Of a DNA stretch of 64,000 nt, positions 24,370 to 35,150 are shown piece by piece. Within the stretch, counting starts at the first letter, position 1; every line of letters begins with the position of its first letter. The translations under genes were made by a program, and so were the position numbers. A model generated the notes under the pieces. It ran no database searches and had not been told where the DNA came from. It was given only the letters and a program-made list of their open reading frames with translations. Source of the stretch: Streptomyces sp. TP-A0356 (lineage in GTDB: Bacteria > Actinomycetota > Actinomycetes > Streptomycetales > Streptomycetaceae); NCBI RefSeq assembly GCF_001417775.1, contig NZ_BBZJ01000016.1, positions 248,001 through 312,000 on the forward strand, given 5' to 3'.

Positions 24370-25239
24370 ATGGACCCGGTCGTCACGGTGGGCCTCGACG
24401 GCTCGCCCGACAGTCTCGCCGCTGCCCGCTGGGCCGCCGACGAGGCCGAGCGGCGTCGCCTCACGCTGCGCCTGCTGCACGCGTGGCCGCTTCTGGCGCC
24501 GGAACCCACCCGCCTTCCCTGCGAGGACGATCAGAACTACTGGGCGAAGCGGCTGGTGCACGACGCGCGGGCGATGCTCCGGGCACGCCACCCGAACCTC
24601 ACCGTCGTCGAGAGCCTGGTCGCCGACGACGCCCAGCACGCACTGCTCGAAGCGGCGTCGGAGTCCGAGATGACCGTGCTCGGTTCACGCGGGCTGGAGC
24701 CCGTCGCGAGCTACTTCCTGGGAGACATCAGCATGCCCGTCGTGGCACGGGCCGAGCGGCCGGTGGTGCTGGTCCGTGCCGATACTCGCGAAGAGAGCAC
24801 TCCGCCCACCCCCACGGGCCGCGTCGTGGTGGCGCTGAAACTGCACGGCCCGTGCGACGACTTGCTCGAGTTCGCCTTCGCCACCGCCGCAGCGAGGGAC
24901 GTGGACCTTCGGGCCGTCCACGGCCGCAGCGTGCCGGTCCATGTGCCCGTGCCCTGGGGCGTCGACGACGACCTCACCGAAGAGACGGCGCAGGACGCGC
25001 AGAAGCAGCTGCGCCAGGCGCTCCACCCCTGGCGCGAGAAGTTTCCGCGCGTCCAGGTCGCCGACAGCATCGCTCTAGAGAGCCCGGCCAAGGCTGTCGT
25101 ACGGGCAGCCGAGGGCGCCGGACTGCTGGCTGTCGGCAGACGCCGGCACCATGTCGGCCTCGCGCCACGTCTGGGCCCCGTGGCCCAGGCCGCCCTCCAT
25201 CACGCGCGCTGCCCCGTCGCCGTCGTACCCCATGACTGA
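24370..25239 (+). CDS. Universal stress protein, tandem USP domains
   Basis: A 289-residue protein of two USP folds. Domain 1 (about 1-138) starts 'VVTVGLDGSPDSLAAARWAADEA' and has the nucleotide loop 'GSRGLEPVASYFLGD'; domain 2 (about 150-288) starts 'RVVVALKLHGPCDDLLEFAFATAAARDV' and ends 'AALHHARCPVAVVPHD'. The layout matches the tandem USPs of the DosR regulon, such as Rv2005c. ATG at 24370 follows GGAGG by 8 bp. The next gene is an Rv2004c-like protein, so the Rv2005c-Rv2004c neighbourhood appears conserved. It may bind ATP and report energy state in dormant cells. Confidence 0.92.
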   Translation: MDPVVTVGLDGSPDSLAAARWAADEAERRRLTLRLLHAWPLLAPEPTRLPCEDDQNYWAKRLVHDARAMLRARHPNLTVVESLVADDAQHALLEAASESEMTVLGSRGLEPVASYFLGDISMPVVARAERPVVLVRADTREESTPPTPTGRVVVALKLHGPCDDLLEFAFATAAARDVDLRAVHGRSVPVHVPVPWGVDDDLTEETAQDAQKQLRQALHPWREKFPRVQVADSIALESPAKAVVRAAEGAGLLAVGRRRHHVGLAPRLGPVAQAALHHARCPVAVVPHD

Positions 25240-25264
25240 GCCGGGCCACCACCGGGAGCCGAGC

Positions 25265-26818
25265 ATGTCGCTGCATCACTTGGACGCGTCGGTGCTCCGG
25301 CCGGGCACTGGGGTCGACCCTCCGGCGCTACCGCGCGCGGAAGTGCGCGAGACCCACACCGCGATCGTGTTCTTCGTCGGTGACCGCGCCTACAAGGTCA
25401 AGAAACCGGTCGACCTGGGCTTCCTGGACTACTCCACCGCGGCGGCTCGCCGGGCTGCGTGTGAGCGGGAAGTCGCTCTCAACCGCCGCTTCTCGCCCGA
25501 CGTCTACCTTGGCCTGGGCGAGGTCCGCAGCCCGGACACGGAGACGTCCGAACCGCTCGTGGTGATGCGTCGCATGCCGGCGGACCGGCGCCTGTCCCTG
25601 CTGGTACGGGAAGGCACCGCGATCGACGACGTCCTGCGGGCCGTGGCCCGGCAGCTCGCCGCGTGCCACGCAGGCGCTCACCGCAGCCAAGAGGTCAACG
25701 AACAGGGCTCGCGGGACGCGCTGTCCTCGCGGTGGGAGGCCAGCTTCACGCAGGTCCGCGCATTGGCCGACGACGGATCGGTGCCCGAGGGGATGGAGGA
25801 GATCGAGCGGCTGGTGCGCCGCTATCTGGCCGGACGCAAGCAGTTGTTCGGCACCCGCATCGAGCAGGGGCGGATGGTGGACGGCCACGGTGACCTGCTC
25901 GCCGAGGATGTCTTCTGCCTGGACGACGGGCCCCGCATCCTGGACTGCCTGGAGTTCGACGACCACCTTCGCTACGTCGACGGCCTCGACGACGCGGCGT
26001 TCCTCGCCATGGACCTGGAACAGCTCGGAGCACCGGAGGCCGGGGCGTTCTTCCTCACCCAGTACGGCGAGTACTCCGGCGATCCGGCGCCGCCCTCCCT
26101 GTGCCACCACTACGTCGCCTACCGCGCGTTCGTCCGCGCCAAGGTCTCCCTGATCCAAGGACGACAGGGCGCGCCCGGCGCGGAGGCGGCATCACGTCGG
26201 CTGGTCACGACGGCACTGCGCCACCTACGCGCCTCCGCCGTCGGTTTGACACTCGTGGGCGGGCTTCCCGGCAGCGGGAAGTCGACCCTCTCCGGGGCAC
26301 TGGCCGACCGCCTGGGCGTCACGCTGCTCAGCAGCGACCGCCTCCGCAAGGAACTGGCGGGCATCCCGGCGGAGCAGCCCGCGGCGGCCGGCTACGGCGA
26401 GGGCCTGTACACGGCCGAGTGGACCGCCAGGACCTACGAGGCCCTGCTCGACCGCGCAGCCGCCCTCCTGTCCTGCGGCGAGTCCGTCGTCCTGGACGCC
26501 ACCTGGTCCGATGCGGCACAGCGTGAGGCCGCCGTGCGCATGGCCGAACGCACCAGCGCCGACCTGGCGGCTCTGCACTGCCAGGTGCCCGCCGACGTAG
26601 CGGCGGCCCGTCTGCACACCCGAGCGCCCGGCGCGTCGGACGCCGACCTCGAGGTGGCCACTGCCATGGCGGCCAGAGAGCCACCGTGGACGGAGGCCGT
26701 CACGATCGACACCGGTGGCGCCCTGGAATCCTCGGTCGTCCAGGCACTGGCAGCCGTACGTCCGTGGAGCATCGGCCAGGCCCCTGTCTTCCGCCGCCCC
26801 TACATGGAGCCGGACTGA
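25265..26818 (+). CDS. Rv2004c-like fusion: phosphotransferase-fold plus P-loop kinase
   Basis: A 517-residue two-domain protein. The N-terminal part (about 1-320) has an aminoglycoside-phosphotransferase/choline-kinase-like fold: 'THTAIVFFVGDRAYKVKKPVDLGFLDY', catalytic-loop-like 'MVDGHGDLLAEDVFC' and 'ILDCLEFDDHLRYVDGLDDAAFLAMDLE'. The C-terminal part (about 325-515) is a gluconate-kinase-like P-loop domain with Walker A 'GLPGSGKST'. It resembles DosR-regulon Rv2004c of M. tuberculosis. Substrates are unknown. ATG at 25265 follows GGGAG by 6 bp; an alternative in-frame ATG at 25232 overlaps the USP stop. Confidence 0.88.
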   Translation: MSLHHLDASVLRPGTGVDPPALPRAEVRETHTAIVFFVGDRAYKVKKPVDLGFLDYSTAAARRAACEREVALNRRFSPDVYLGLGEVRSPDTETSEPLVVMRRMPADRRLSLLVREGTAIDDVLRAVARQLAACHAGAHRSQEVNEQGSRDALSSRWEASFTQVRALADDGSVPEGMEEIERLVRRYLAGRKQLFGTRIEQGRMVDGHGDLLAEDVFCLDDGPRILDCLEFDDHLRYVDGLDDAAFLAMDLEQLGAPEAGAFFLTQYGEYSGDPAPPSLCHHYVAYRAFVRAKVSLIQGRQGAPGAEAASRRLVTTALRHLRASAVGLTLVGGLPGSGKSTLSGALADRLGVTLLSSDRLRKELAGIPAEQPAAAGYGEGLYTAEWTARTYEALLDRAAALLSCGESVVLDATWSDAAQREAAVRMAERTSADLAALHCQVPADVAAARLHTRAPGASDADLEVATAMAAREPPWTEAVTIDTGGALESSVVQALAAVRPWSIGQAPVFRRPYMEPD

Positions 26819-26839
26819 GGAGGCTGCCGGCCAGGCTGC

Positions 26840-27156
26840 TCACCGCTCCGCTGTGTCCCGTGCGGGCGGGATGGGCAGCTCGTTCAGCAGGGCCGGCCGG
26901 CCGTGCGCGGAGAACACCGCCTGTCCGTGGGTGCCGGGGACGCCCGTGTCGTCGCCCACCGTGCGCGCCACCGCCGTGATGGAGTCCTGCTCCGCTCCCG
27001 CGGACCTCAGGGCGTCCTGCAGACGCCGCCAGCGCAGCTCTATGGCGGCGTCGGGATCCTCGATGGCACTGTCGCGAGAAGTGGAGAAGTGTCCAGGTAG
27101 ACCGACGCTAAGGGACCAGGCTGCTTGTACAGAGGTTCGAGAAACGAAAGTCTCAT
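26840..27156 (-). pseudogene. Broken Vms1/baeRF-family gene (8-bp duplication, truncated)
   Basis: From ATG 27156 (GGGGAG upstream) the minus strand encodes 'MRLSFLEPLYKQPGPLASVYLDTS', the N-terminus of the bacterial Vms1/eRF1-like (baeRF) family. It then meets a tandem duplication of 8 bp (CACTTCTC twice, 27076-27091 on the plus strand as GAGAAGTG twice) that shifts the frame into a TAG. Removing one copy restores 'SRDSAIEDPDAAIELRWRRLQDALRSAG' and 'VPGTHGQAVFSAHGRPALLNELPIPP' before a TGA at 26840. Full-length relatives have about 370 residues, so it is also truncated. DosR-regulon Rv2629 belongs to the same family. Confidence 0.75.
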
Positions 27157-27765
27157 GGTCACTCCCCTGCGCCCTGTCGACGCCTCCGGGGGGAAGGCCG
27201 CGCTCTCATGATGCGGACGGACGTCGCGGCCCGGAGAGAGGGCACGTCGAGCGGACGACGGTGGAGCATGCTTGCCGGCTCGTGCGACACGCCCGACCGG
27301 TGGAGGCACCCCAGCCCCAGGTGGGGAAGCCCCTCTCCAGCGGGCGGCCGGCCCGGTGTCGGACAAGCACGGTCGTCGCGGTTCACCTCCGCGAAGAGTG
27401 CGTTCATCTCCACGGTGCCCGTGCCCACCCGCCCGGGCGACTCCGTCGCAGAGACCATCCAGTCCACGCCGCCCTTGGCGCATGGACTCCCCTCCGGGGC
27501 GCTCGGCCCGGGCCTACCGTCGGGCTGGAGAAACCGCGGGCGTGGCGTCGTCCCGCCAGGGCCGGATCCGAAGGACCGTTCAAGGAGGCGGCGGTCGTGC
27601 GGTGGCCGAAGGAGCCCCCGCCCCGGAGCCACGCAACGGCCGGAGCACCGGTCCGACAGGTCTTGAGGCCGACCGGCCCACAGACCGGGACATCCAGCAC
27701 CTGTCGCGCGGTCGGCGCGCACTCGACGCTGGGAACACCTGCCCACCGAGCGGAGGAGCCGCGTC
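27157..27765. other. Gap upstream of ppdK, no gene recognised
   Basis: This 609-bp stretch has open frames on both strands, but none shows a recognisable domain or a convincing start. It serves as the divergent promoter region between the broken baeRF gene and PPDK and contains a DevR-like palindrome at 27666-27679. It may include further decayed sequence. Confidence 0.4.
27666..27679. promoter_or_regulatory. DevR-like pseudo-palindrome upstream of ppdK
   Basis: AGGCCGACCGGCCC lies 86 bp before the PPDK start and matches 12 of 14 positions of the perfect palindrome at 44542. Spacing to the start is nearly the same as for the element before the V-type ATPase, pncB and DUF1918 genes. Inferred activator site. 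Confidence 0.45.
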
Positions 27766-30462
27766 ATGGCCCGTTACGTGTACGACTTCGCGGAGGGTGG
27801 CCGTGACATGGCCGACCTGCTCGGTGGCAAGGGTGCGAACCTTGCCGAGATGGCCCGACTGGGTCTGCCGGTGCCGGCGGGATTCATCGTCACCACGGAA
27901 GCATGCCGGACCTTCCTGTCCACCGGCACCGAGCCGGACGGCATGTCCGACGAGGTCTCCCGGCATCTGGCGGCCGTGGAGGCCGCCGCCGGACGCCTGC
28001 TGGGGCAGCCGGAGGACCCACTCCTGCTGTCCGTACGCTCCGGAGCCCGCTTCTCCATGCCCGGCATGATGGAGACGGTCCTCGACATCGGCCTGAACGA
28101 CGACTCCGTCCTGGGCCTGGCCAAGGCCTCCGGGAGTGAACGCTTCGCCTGGGACTCGTACCGTCGGCTGGTGCAGATGTTCGGCAGTACGGTCATGGGC
28201 GTCGATACCGCTCTGTTCGAGGAGGCCTTGAGGCTCCTCAAGGAAGCCCGCAACGCCCCGGACGATCTGCACCTGGACGCCGCCGACCTCGCCTCGCTCG
28301 TGGACGTCTGCAAGAGCCTGATCCAGCAGGAGACCGGGGAGCCCTTCCCGCAGTCCCCCGCCGAACAGCTGCGTCGGGCGATCCTCGCGGTGTTCCGGTC
28401 CTGGAACGCCGAACGCGCCCGCCTGTACCGGCGGCGCGAACACATCCCGGACGACCTGGGCACCGCGGTCACCGTACAGTGCATGGTCTTCGGCAATCTG
28501 GGCGCCGACTCCGGCAGCGGGGTCGCCTTCACCCGCGATCCGGCCACCGGGCGGCAGGGCTTCTACGGCGACTACCTGCCCAACGCACAGGGCGAGGACG
28601 TCGTCTCCGGCATCCGCAACACCGTCCCCCTGGCCGACCTGGAGGACCTGGACCCGCATTCGTTCGCGCGGCTTTGCGACCACATGCGGACCCTGGAGAG
28701 GCACTACCGCGATCTGTGCGACATCGAGTTCACCATCGAGCGCGGCACACTGTGGATGCTGCAGACCCGGGTGGGCAAGCGCACCGCCGAGGCAGCCTTC
28801 GCCATCGCCGCCGAACTGGTCGACGAAGGCCTCATCACCCCGGACGAGGCACTGGCGCGAGTGAGCGGGGACGGACTCGCGCGGTTGATGTTCCGGCGCT
28901 TCGACACCTCCGCGACCGGCGAGGCGCTCGCGCACGGCATCCCGGCCTCGCCGGGCGCCGCCGTCGGCGCCGCGGTCTTCGACTCCGCGGAAGCCGTGCG
29001 ACGCACCGCGGCGGGCGAGAGGGTCGTCCTCGTACGCCAGGAGACGACCCCCGACGACCTGCCGGGCATGGTCGCCGCCCAGGCGGTGCTGACCAGCCGG
29101 GGCGGCAAGACGAGTCATGCGGCCGTCGTCGCCCGTGGTATGGGCAGGGTCTGCGTGTGCGGTGCCGAGGAACTCTCCGTGGACACCGAGGGGCGGCGCT
29201 TCACCACCGGCGACGGCACGGTGGTCGAGGAGGGCACGGTGATCTCGGTGGACGGCTCCGCCGGCGCGGTGTACCGGGGCGCGGCCCCGCTGGTCGACTC
29301 GGCGGTCATGCGGTACCTGGAGACCGGTGAGCGGGGAGCGGAGTCCGCCGGGGTGGTCGACGCGGTGGCACACGCCCTGCGACAGGCCGACGCCGTACGG
29401 CGGCTGGAGGTGCGGGCGAACGCCGATACCCCCGAGGACGCCGCCCGCGCCCGCCGCTTCGGCGCCCAGGGCATCGGTCTGTGCCGAACCGAGCACTTGT
29501 TCCTCGGTGAGCGCCGCAAGCTGGTCGAGGAGATGATCCTGGCCGGTACGGACGCCGAGCGGGACCACGCGCTGGAGGCGCTGCTGCCCCTGCAGCGACG
29601 GGACTTCACCCGCATCCTGGAGGCGATGGAAGGCCTGCCCGTCACCATCCGCCTTCTCGACCCGCCACTGCACGAGTTCCTGCCCGACCGCACCGAACTG
29701 GCCGTCCGCGTCGCCGCCGCCCAAGCCGCCGGCAACCAGCCGGACCCGCACGATGCGGAAGTGCTCGACGCCGTGAACCGCATGCACGAGGAGAACCCGA
29801 TGCTCGGCCTGCGCGGAGTGCGCCTCGGGTTGGTGGTGCCGGGCCTGGTCGCCATGCAGGTACGGGCCGTCGCCGAGGCGATCGTGGAACGCGTAGGGGC
29901 GGGCGGGGCTCCTATGGCGGAGATCATGGTGCCGTTGGTCGGCGCCGTGGAGGAACTCCGGCTCGCCCGCGAGGAAGTGGAGCACGTGCTGGCCGACGTA
30001 TCCAAGGAATCCGGCATCACGGTGCGGTGCCCGGTCGGCACCATGATCGAGCTGCCCCGGGCTGCGCTCACGGCCGGCCGGATCGCCGAAGAGGCGGAGT
30101 TCTTCTCCTTCGGCACGAACGACCTGACCCAGACCACGTGGGGCTTCTCCCGCGACGACGTGGAGGCGGCGTTCTTCTCCGCCTACCTCGACCGGGGAGT
30201 CTTCGCCACGTCCCCGTTCGAGACGATCGACCGTGAGGGCGTGGGCCGACTGGTCGACATCGCCGTCACCGAGGGCCGTGCGGCACGCCCCGGCCTGAAG
30301 ATCGGGGTCTGCGGTGAACACGGCGGCGATCCCGACTCCGTGCACTTCTTCCACACCGCGGGGCTGGACTACGTCTCCTGCTCGCCCTTCCGTGTCCCGG
30401 TGGCCCGCCTGGAGGCCGGCCGGGCAGCGCTGTCGGGGATCGAGGCCGGGGACAGCCGGTAA
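27766..30462 (+). CDS. ppdK: Pyruvate, phosphate dikinase
   Basis: An 898-residue PPDK of full length, in the usual order. The N-terminal ATP-grasp domain has 'LLGGKGANLAEMARLGLPVPAGF', 'SVRSGARFSMPGMMETVLDIGLND' and 'AFTRDPATGRQGFYGDYLPNAQGEDVV'. The swivelling phosphohistidine domain has 'TSRGGKTSHAAVVARGMG'. The C-terminal PEP/pyruvate barrel ends 'LKIGVCGEHGGDP', with the catalytic Cys. It interconverts pyruvate + ATP + Pi and PEP + AMP + PPi; in the ATP-forming direction it would use PPi as an energy source. In S. coelicolor a PPDK lies in the OsdR-controlled hypoxia region (recalled as SCO0208). Convergent with a CBS-BON gene. Confidence 0.95.
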   Translation: MARYVYDFAEGGRDMADLLGGKGANLAEMARLGLPVPAGFIVTTEACRTFLSTGTEPDGMSDEVSRHLAAVEAAAGRLLGQPEDPLLLSVRSGARFSMPGMMETVLDIGLNDDSVLGLAKASGSERFAWDSYRRLVQMFGSTVMGVDTALFEEALRLLKEARNAPDDLHLDAADLASLVDVCKSLIQQETGEPFPQSPAEQLRRAILAVFRSWNAERARLYRRREHIPDDLGTAVTVQCMVFGNLGADSGSGVAFTRDPATGRQGFYGDYLPNAQGEDVVSGIRNTVPLADLEDLDPHSFARLCDHMRTLERHYRDLCDIEFTIERGTLWMLQTRVGKRTAEAAFAIAAELVDEGLITPDEALARVSGDGLARLMFRRFDTSATGEALAHGIPASPGAAVGAAVFDSAEAVRRTAAGERVVLVRQETTPDDLPGMVAAQAVLTSRGGKTSHAAVVARGMGRVCVCGAEELSVDTEGRRFTTGDGTVVEEGTVISVDGSAGAVYRGAAPLVDSAVMRYLETGERGAESAGVVDAVAHALRQADAVRRLEVRANADTPEDAARARRFGAQGIGLCRTEHLFLGERRKLVEEMILAGTDAERDHALEALLPLQRRDFTRILEAMEGLPVTIRLLDPPLHEFLPDRTELAVRVAAAQAAGNQPDPHDAEVLDAVNRMHEENPMLGLRGVRLGLVVPGLVAMQVRAVAEAIVERVGAGGAPMAEIMVPLVGAVEELRLAREEVEHVLADVSKESGITVRCPVGTMIELPRAALTAGRIAEEAEFFSFGTNDLTQTTWGFSRDDVEAAFFSAYLDRGVFATSPFETIDREGVGRLVDIAVTEGRAARPGLKIGVCGEHGGDPDSVHFFHTAGLDYVSCSPFRVPVARLEAGRAALSGIEAGDSR

Positions 30463-30582
30463 GCGGTACAAGCCCCGCAACCGCTCACGACATCAGCTCC
30501 GGCACGTCCGTACCCGGGGCACCCGACAGCCTCGACGTCGAACTCCGCGGCACCACGGTTGGGGGCAGTGCGGGCCCATGCC

Positions 30583-31512
30583 TCACACCGCGGTCAGGTG
30601 GTTGGTCACCTCGACCACGTCGTCGATGTCGTCGACCTCCGCCAGCAACCTGGACATCGAGGTCTTCGACATGCGGCCGGTGAACTCCACCACGCCGTCG
30701 TGCACCCGCACCTCGACGGTGTCACGGTCGGCCGGAGAGCAAAAGGCACGGATCTTCCCCTCGATCTCCTGCCGAATTCCGGCGTCATCCCGGATCAGTG
30801 CCTGCAGCAGCGCATCACGGCGCACGACCCCGACCAGGCGTCCGTCGTGGTCGACGACCGGGATCCGCTTCAGACGTGACAGCGCCGCGAGCCAGGCGGC
30901 CTCCGCGACGGTAGCCCCCGGCAGCACTGTGATCGCGGGGCTGGTCATCAGCTCGGCTGCTGTCTCCCCCCGCGCCTTGCCGTGCAGCTGGCGCTCCCGC
31001 AGCCTGCCGAGAGGTCCGGATCGGTGGCCCGACGCTTCGAACGCCACCTTCGCCAGCAGGTCGGACTCCGACACCATGCCGACAACCCGGTCGTCGGCGT
31101 CGACCACCGGGACCGCACCGACGTGCTCGCGCGCGAGCAGACGTGCGATCTCGCGATACGACAGGTCGTCCCGCATGGAGGGGGCGGGCACGTCCATCAC
31201 GTCTCGTACCAGTGGTGCCTCCGGCTCGGCGGGTGGCTGCGATGGCTTCTCCTCAGCGGTACCGCCGGTCTCTCCTTCCGCCGTCGGAGCCCGCCCCGGT
31301 GCGGGCTCGCCCGCCGGGGTTGCGGATGCCGTCCCGCCGGTCGGGGGTGGCATGACAGCCCGTGCTCCCGCGTGTTTGGCCGACACTGTCGCGACAGCAC
31401 CCAGATAGCGCAGAAGCAGATCCTGCCTCTCCTCCTCGACGGGACGCCAGTGGTGCGACGGCACGGCACGGCGGGCGTCGGCGCCCGTGGAGTAGTTCTC
31501 GCGCTTGTTCAT
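30583..31512 (-). CDS. CBS-pair protein with BON domain and N-terminal extension
   Basis: A 309-residue protein. About 95 N-terminal residues are extra and low complexity (Pro/Ala/Glu-rich, 'GEPAPGRAPTAEGETGGTAEEKPSQPPAEPEAP'), then two CBS motifs ('VRDVMDVPAPSMRDDLSYREIARLLAREHVGAVPVVD', 'AAELMTSPAITVLPGATVAEAAWLAALSRLKRIPVVD') and a C-terminal BON domain ('VEVRVHDGVVEFTGRM'). The extension may tether or dock the sensor. ATG at 31512 follows GGAGG by 6 bp. Divergent from the A/V-ATPase operon, sharing a DevR-like palindrome at 31578. Confidence 0.88.
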   Translation of the reverse strand: MNKRENYSTGADARRAVPSHHWRPVEEERQDLLLRYLGAVATVSAKHAGARAVMPPPTGGTASATPAGEPAPGRAPTAEGETGGTAEEKPSQPPAEPEAPLVRDVMDVPAPSMRDDLSYREIARLLAREHVGAVPVVDADDRVVGMVSESDLLAKVAFEASGHRSGPLGRLRERQLHGKARGETAAELMTSPAITVLPGATVAEAAWLAALSRLKRIPVVDHDGRLVGVVRRDALLQALIRDDAGIRQEIEGKIRAFCSPADRDTVEVRVHDGVVEFTGRMSKTSMSRLLAEVDDIDDVVEVTNHLTAV

Positions 31513-31577
31513 GGCGGCCTCCGGACTCCGTCGGGTTCTCCACGGTCCCAGTCTCGCGCTCCACCGTCCCGGGCCAA

Positions 31578-31591
31578 GAGCCGAACGGCCC
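31578..31591. promoter_or_regulatory. DevR-like pseudo-palindrome, CBS-BON / A/V-ATPase divergent promoter
   Basis: GAGCCGAACGGCCC matches 12 of 14 positions of the element at 44542. It is 65 bp from the CBS-BON ATG and 87 bp from the ATPase operon start. GGGCC at 31571-31575 forms a wider inverted repeat with the GGCCC half. Inferred shared activator site. Confidence 0.45.
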
Positions 31592-31678
31592 TGGTGGAGC
31601 GGCGCTGCGGCCCATCCGATGCGAGCCTGAGCGGGAGCGGTGAGACTGAAAGAGGAGCAGACCGGCAGGAGGACACTC

Positions 31679-32119
31679 GTGGTGAGCCTGCGGGATTTCC
31701 TGGCGCGATTCCGTCCGACCGGTGCGCCGGGAGCAGCCGTCACCGGAGTCCCCGCCGACCGGGGGGCGGAGCGTGCCGCGGAACTGGAGCCGTCCCTCGC
31801 CCTGCTGACGGACGTTCAGGAGAGGGCGGACCGGCTCCGTGCGGTGGCGGACGGCGAGGCGGAGGCGCTGCGGGAGAGTGCGGCCCGGCAGGCCGCGGAG
31901 ATCGTGGCGACAGCGCGGGCCCGGGCCCCCCAGGTCCGGCAGGAAGCGGCGACAGCCGTGCACCGTGTCGCCCTGAGGGAGGCGGAGGACCTTCGCGCGG
32001 CCGGGCAGCGCGCCGCCTCGCTGGTGCGCGAGCGGGCGCAGGAGCGCATGCCGGCCCTGGTGGAGCGCGCGGTCGCGGATGCCCTCCGCGCCGCGGACGG
32101 ACCGCCGGGAGCGCCGTGA
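31679..32119 (+). CDS. A/V-type ATPase peripheral stalk subunit H/G
   Basis: A 146-residue, highly charged, Ala/Arg/Glu-rich helical protein. From about residue 35 it is one long coiled coil ('LLTDVQERADRLRAVADGEAEALRESAARQAAEIVATARARAP'), as in the AhaH/AtpG stator subunit. It would pair with subunit E to form the peripheral stalk. GTG at 31679 follows AGGAGG by about 6 bp; another GTG follows immediately. First gene of the nine-gene ATPase operon; its TGA overlaps the next GTG. Assignment rests on coiled-coil character and position. Confidence 0.75.
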   Translation: MVSLRDFLARFRPTGAPGAAVTGVPADRGAERAAELEPSLALLTDVQERADRLRAVADGEAEALRESAARQAAEIVATARARAPQVRQEAATAVHRVALREAEDLRAAGQRAASLVRERAQERMPALVERAVADALRAADGPPGAP

Positions 32120-33043
32120 GTGCCGGATGGGTCGCGGGAGTGGTCCGGGCTCGCGCCCTGACCAGCCGTTGCCCTGGCCCGGGCGGCGCGCGGGAGATGG
32201 CGAGCGCCGTGACACTGGAGGACGCGCTCCATCATCTGGCCGCGACGCCGTACGGGAAGTACGCGCGGGCGACGGCGGGACTGCCCGAAACACAGCGGGC
32301 GGTCTCCGCCACGCTGCTGTGGCATCTGCGGGTGCTGGCAGGCTGGCTGCCCCCGGGCGGGGCCCGCCTGATGCGCCCGCTGGCCGCAGGCTTCGAGGTC
32401 GCCAACGTCGCGTCCCGGCTGTCGGCACAGGACGGCCCGGCCAGGACCCCGCAGACCCAGCGGTGGCAGCCGTACCGGCTCGGCGCGCTGGAGACCGCCT
32501 GGCGGACCCTCGAACGCGCCGCGACGCCCGCCGAACTGCGCACCGCGCTCGCGGCTTCGCCATGGGGCGACCCGGGCGCGGACACGCCGTGGGCCGTGGT
32601 CACGGGCATGCGGATGGCGGCTGCCCGGCTCACGTCCGCTGCCGTACCGCCTGCCCGGCGCTGGGCCCAGGGGCGCGCCGCCCTGCTCACGGCGCGCGAA
32701 CTGTTCGTACACCAACGCCGCCTGCCAGGGCCCGTACGCCGGAACGCGGCGGAGTTGCTGGGGTCGCGGGCGGTCGACGCCCCGTCCTTCCGGGACTTCC
32801 GCGACCGCCTGCCGTCCGCGGCCCGCTGGGTCCTGGAGGACGTCGAGGAGCCGGGAGAGCTGTGGCGGGCCGAGGCCCGATGGTGGCGGGTGATCGATCA
32901 GGACGGCGTCGGCATGCTGCGGGACGGCCGGTTCGGGCCCCAGAGTGTCGTGGGGGCGGTCGCGGTGCTGTCCGTGGACGCCTGGCGGGTTCGGGCGGCC
33001 CTGGAGTCGGCGGCCCGGGGCGGACGGCCGTTGGAGGAGTTCG

Positions 33044-33057
<14 letters not shown>
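32116..33057 (+). CDS. A/V-type ATPase central stalk subunit C (AC39/d family)
   Basis: A 313-residue helical protein. The opening 'GWVAGVVRARALTSRC' is the subunit C N-terminal signature, and the body has repeated three-helix units ('VTLEDALHHLAATPYGKYARA', 'FRDFRDRLPSAARWVLEDVEEPGELWRAEARWWRVI'). In this family it forms the funnel linking the central stalk D/F to the membrane ring. Starts in a GTGA overlap with the upstream gene and ends 14 bp inside subunit I. Divergent in sequence, but length and operon position support the call. Confidence 0.8.
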
Positions 33058-34905
<1,848 letters not shown>

Positions 34906-34922
34906 CTCGGAAGGGGATGACG

Positions 34923-35150
34923 ATGGGCACGGTGGCCGCCATCGGCGCGCGGACCAGGGTGAGCGGGCTGGCCCTCGCCGGAGTCGAGGTCCTGATCGCG
35001 GAGCACCCGGACGCCGTCCGCGAGGCCTGGCGGACGCTTCCCGGCACGGTCTCCTTGGTGATCGTCACACCGGAGGCGGCCGAGGCACTGGGGACCGAGA
35101 CGGCGGAACCTGATCCCTCCCGGCCTCTCACCGTGGTGATGCCGCCATGA
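34923..35150 (+). CDS. A/V-type ATPase subunit F
   Basis: A 75-residue protein with the Rossmann-like subunit F opening 'VAAIGARTRVSGLALAGVEV' and the core 'VSLVIVTPEAAEAL', slightly shorter than the usual 100 residues. F sits on the central stalk with D. The ATG at 34923 is favoured because GGAAGGGG lies 6 bp upstream and the domain starts at once; in-frame ATGs at 34902 (overlapping the K stop) and 34917 are alternatives. Stop overlaps the subunit E start (ATGA). Confidence 0.82.
   Translation: MGTVAAIGARTRVSGLALAGVEVLIAEHPDAVREAWRTLPGTVSLVIVTPEAAEALGTETAEPDPSRPLTVVMPP

Noticed and set aside
27159..27767. A 200-codon minus-strand frame upstream of PPDK
   Set aside because: Arg/Pro-rich composition, no domain, no conserved start; treated as non-coding or decayed.
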